NCBI GenBank assembly: GCA_905199445.1
Contig: CAJKGK010000008.1
Span: 1 to 64,000, forward strand
DNA length: 64,000 nt
Direction of reading: 5' to 3'
From: an uncultured Lachnospiraceae bacterium
GTDB taxonomy: Bacteria; Bacillota; Clostridia; Lachnospirales; Lachnospiraceae
A program made the position numbers and the translations under genes. Shown in pieces: positions 62,466-64,000 of the stretch. Within the stretch, counting starts at the first letter, position 1, and each line of letters opens with the position of its first letter. The notes beneath the pieces are model-generated. The model was not told where the DNA came from, did not search any database, and saw nothing but the letters and a program-made list of their open reading frames with translations.

Positions 62466-64000
62466 ATGTCAATTATTGATTATGAACAGGCGTTAAAGCT
62501 TGGACAGAAGAAGTACCGTGAACAGACTTCAAAAGGCGCTTATCCTTATCTTCCTGTTCTGGATGAAATTCTCGCGCGGACAGAAATTGAAAGCCGTGTC
62601 AATCTGGGGACCATCGATATCCCATTGGAAATGATCGTTGGTACAAGCACAGAAGGACGCACCACCGCATTTGCGTCCAATTTTATGCCCCTTCTTGAGC
62701 CTACATCGGAATTTGCCATGAAATGGGGATCACTGATCGATGCTCTCATCGAAGATGGTCAGCGGGATCCCATTGTTGCCTATGAATTTATGAACCGCTT
62801 TTATGTTGTTGAAGGAAATAAACGGGTCAGTGTCTCCAAATATCTGGGTACAGTTAGCGTTTCCGGCACAGTCACACGTCTGGTTCCCAAAAGGACCGAT
62901 GAACTGGAAAATAAAATTTATTACGAATTCCTGGATTTTTATGCACTTTCTTCAATAAACTATGTATGGTTTTCCAAAGAAGGCAGTTTCCCCAAACTGC
63001 TGAAGTATCTGGATTTGGATCCGGACTTTGTATGGAACTCAGAAGTCAGAACACTGTTTAAATCCGCCTGGCTGGCCTTTAGCAAAGAGTACAAAGCCCT
63101 GGGCGGGGACAGATTATCCATTACTACCGGTGATGCTCTGCTGTCCTATCTGGAAGTATTCAGCTATACATCGCTTCTGGAAGATTCCGGCACTGAAATC
63201 AGAAAAAATATTGAAAAAATCTGGGATGAATTTCTGATTAAGGAACAGGACGATTCCATTGCCCTTTTGATGGATCCCAACGAAAAACCGGCTAAAAAGG
63301 GCTTGCTCAGCAAACTGATTCCTTCCGCACCGCCTCGGCTGAAAGTGGCCTTTATTCATCATAAAACCGTGGAAACATCTGCATGGACATACAGTCACGA
63401 ACTGGGCCGTACACATATTGAACAGGTCTTTGGAGATCAGATTGAAACCTGCTGTATTGATAATATAGAGCCAGGAGAAGATGCCAGCAGCGCCATCGAA
63501 AAAGCCATTGCCGATGGTTACGGAATTATTTTTACAACAACACCGGAATTTATCAATGCCAGTCTTAAGGCCGCCGTGGAGCATCCGGATATTAAAATTC
63601 TAAACTGCTCACTAAATACTTCCCACCGATATATCCGGACCTATTATGGACGTATGCACGAAGCTAAACTGCTGACCGGTATTATTGCCGGTGCCATGAC
63701 AACCAATGATAAAATCGGTTACATTGCCGACTATCCAATTTTTGGAATGGCAGCCAACATTAACGCCTTTGCTCTAGGTGCACGTATGGTGAATCCCCGG
63801 GCCAAAATATACCTGGAATGGTCCACCCGCAAAGGTGCCGATCCCTATGAAGCCTTCAGAGAAAAAGGAATTACTGTCATCTCCAATAAGGAAATGGTGA
63901 CACCTCAGCATCCATCCCGCCAGTTTGGTTTGTATATCCAGGAAAACGATTTCCAAACCAATCTGGCCATGCCTGTATGGCACTGGGGCAATATGTACGA
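62466..64000 (+). CDS. ParB-like domain fused to BMP-type substrate-binding domain, 3'-truncated by window edge
   Basis: At least 511 residues. ATG 62466 follows AGGAGGTGGAG. There is no signal peptide or lipobox, so the product is cytoplasmic. Residues about 48-130 resemble a ParB/sulfiredoxin-like domain (IPLEMIVG, then DPIVAYEFMNRFYVVEGNKRVS, matching the ParB form in which a conserved Gly-x-Arg loop follows the strand). A helical middle runs to about 285. From about 288 (LKVAFIHHKTVETSAWTYSHE) comes a BMP (PnrA-like, nucleoside-binding) domain. Such proteins are often labelled ABC transporter substrate-binding proteins, but the missing export signal argues for an intracellular sensor or enzyme. 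The end lies beyond the window. Confidence 0.78.
   Translation, partial: MSIIDYEQALKLGQKKYREQTSKGAYPYLPVLDEILARTEIESRVNLGTIDIPLEMIVGTSTEGRTTAFASNFMPLLEPTSEFAMKWGSLIDALIEDGQRDPIVAYEFMNRFYVVEGNKRVSVSKYLGTVSVSGTVTRLVPKRTDELENKIYYEFLDFYALSSINYVWFSKEGSFPKLLKYLDLDPDFVWNSEVRTLFKSAWLAFSKEYKALGGDRLSITTGDALLSYLEVFSYTSLLEDSGTEIRKNIEKIWDEFLIKEQDDSIALLMDPNEKPAKKGLLSKLIPSAPPRLKVAFIHHKTVETSAWTYSHELGRTHIEQVFGDQIETCCIDNIEPGEDASSAIEKAIADGYGIIFTTTPEFINASLKAAVEHPDIKILNCSLNTSHRYIRTYYGRMHEAKLLTGIIAGAMTTNDKIGYIADYPIFGMAANINAFALGARMVNPRAKIYLEWSTRKGADPYEAFREKGITVISNKEMVTPQHPSRQFGLYIQENDFQTNLAMPVWHWGNMY

Noticed and set aside
1..64000. tRNA, rRNA, CRISPR arrays, transposases or prophage genes
   Set aside because: Scanned for on both strands by eye; none seen. 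Short repeats found are isolated hairpins or palindromes, not arrays.

Overview
The window looks like chromosome from an anaerobic Gram-positive of class Clostridia, most likely Lachnospiraceae. The grounds are mixed. Ribosome sites are strong AGGAGG-type. Promoters have TTGACA/TATAAT-type boxes with 16-18 bp spacers. GC is moderate (judged by eye, not computed). Families typical of that group are present: tandem CBS-pyrophosphatases, a TSCPD-domain protein, a Clostridial Tad locus with a DUF5702 protein, and gdpP-rplI-dnaB order. I see no tRNA, rRNA, CRISPR array, insertion sequence or prophage. No gene-free stretch exceeds about 300 bases.

Layout. 1-4.1 kb, minus strand: start of murA, then aroK with a YfhO-type membrane protein. 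4.1-9.6 kb, plus strand: a Y-family DNA polymerase, two tandem regulated pyrophosphatases (DHH/CBS/DRTGG/DHHA2) and a flavin reductase-like protein. 9.6-15.1 kb, minus: a nucleobase permease with a dihydropyrimidinase/hydantoinase, pgi, and an unknown membrane protein. 15.2-20.5 kb, mixed: siroheme nitrite/sulfite reductase, MurG, TSCPD protein, MTA/SAH nucleosidase, HIT protein and a soluble histidine kinase.

20.5-30.8 kb, minus: a complete-looking Tad (tight adherence) pilus operon. In transcription order it holds a CpaA/TadV peptidase, a TadZ/CpaE-like protein without a recognisable P-loop, TadA, TadB, TadC, a 55-residue Flp-type pilin, a DUF5702 protein, a TadE-like protein with Cys/His repeats, a second prepilin peptidase, another TadE-like pseudopilin and an FHA protein. 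A candidate promoter lies upstream and a 14-bp palindrome sits in the leader.

30.9-35.0 kb, minus: a TetR regulator, a GH13 alpha-glycosidase and glycogen branching enzyme glgB, apparently one operon whose promoter carries its own inverted-repeat operator. 35.1-39.2 kb: a TPR/acidic/pseudo-AAA protein of unknown role and a MurE-type ligase. 39.2-46.0 kb: three translationally coupled genes coding for a MukFEB/Wadjet JetABC-type condensin. No JetD nuclease is present within this window. This is the system most worth following up.

46.1-52.1 kb: a PTS EIIC-like permease, a small conserved protein, an alanine/glycine:Na+ symporter and an OmpR-type two-component pair. 52.2-56.3 kb: dnaB, rplI and gdpP (c-di-AMP phosphodiesterase), with a DJ-1 family gene divergent from them. 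57.0-62.3 kb: a hemicellulose-type cluster of two GH43 enzymes and a type-B carboxylesterase. 62.4-64 kb: the start of a protein joining a ParB-like domain to a BMP substrate-binding domain without a signal peptide, cut by the window edge.

Several genes appear to start at TTG or GTG behind good ribosome sites (aroK, hydA, cpaA-like, jetA, tadZ-like, the response regulator). For jetA this gives a protein shorter than the longest open frame. All functional names come from sequence motifs and family memory; no database search was run.
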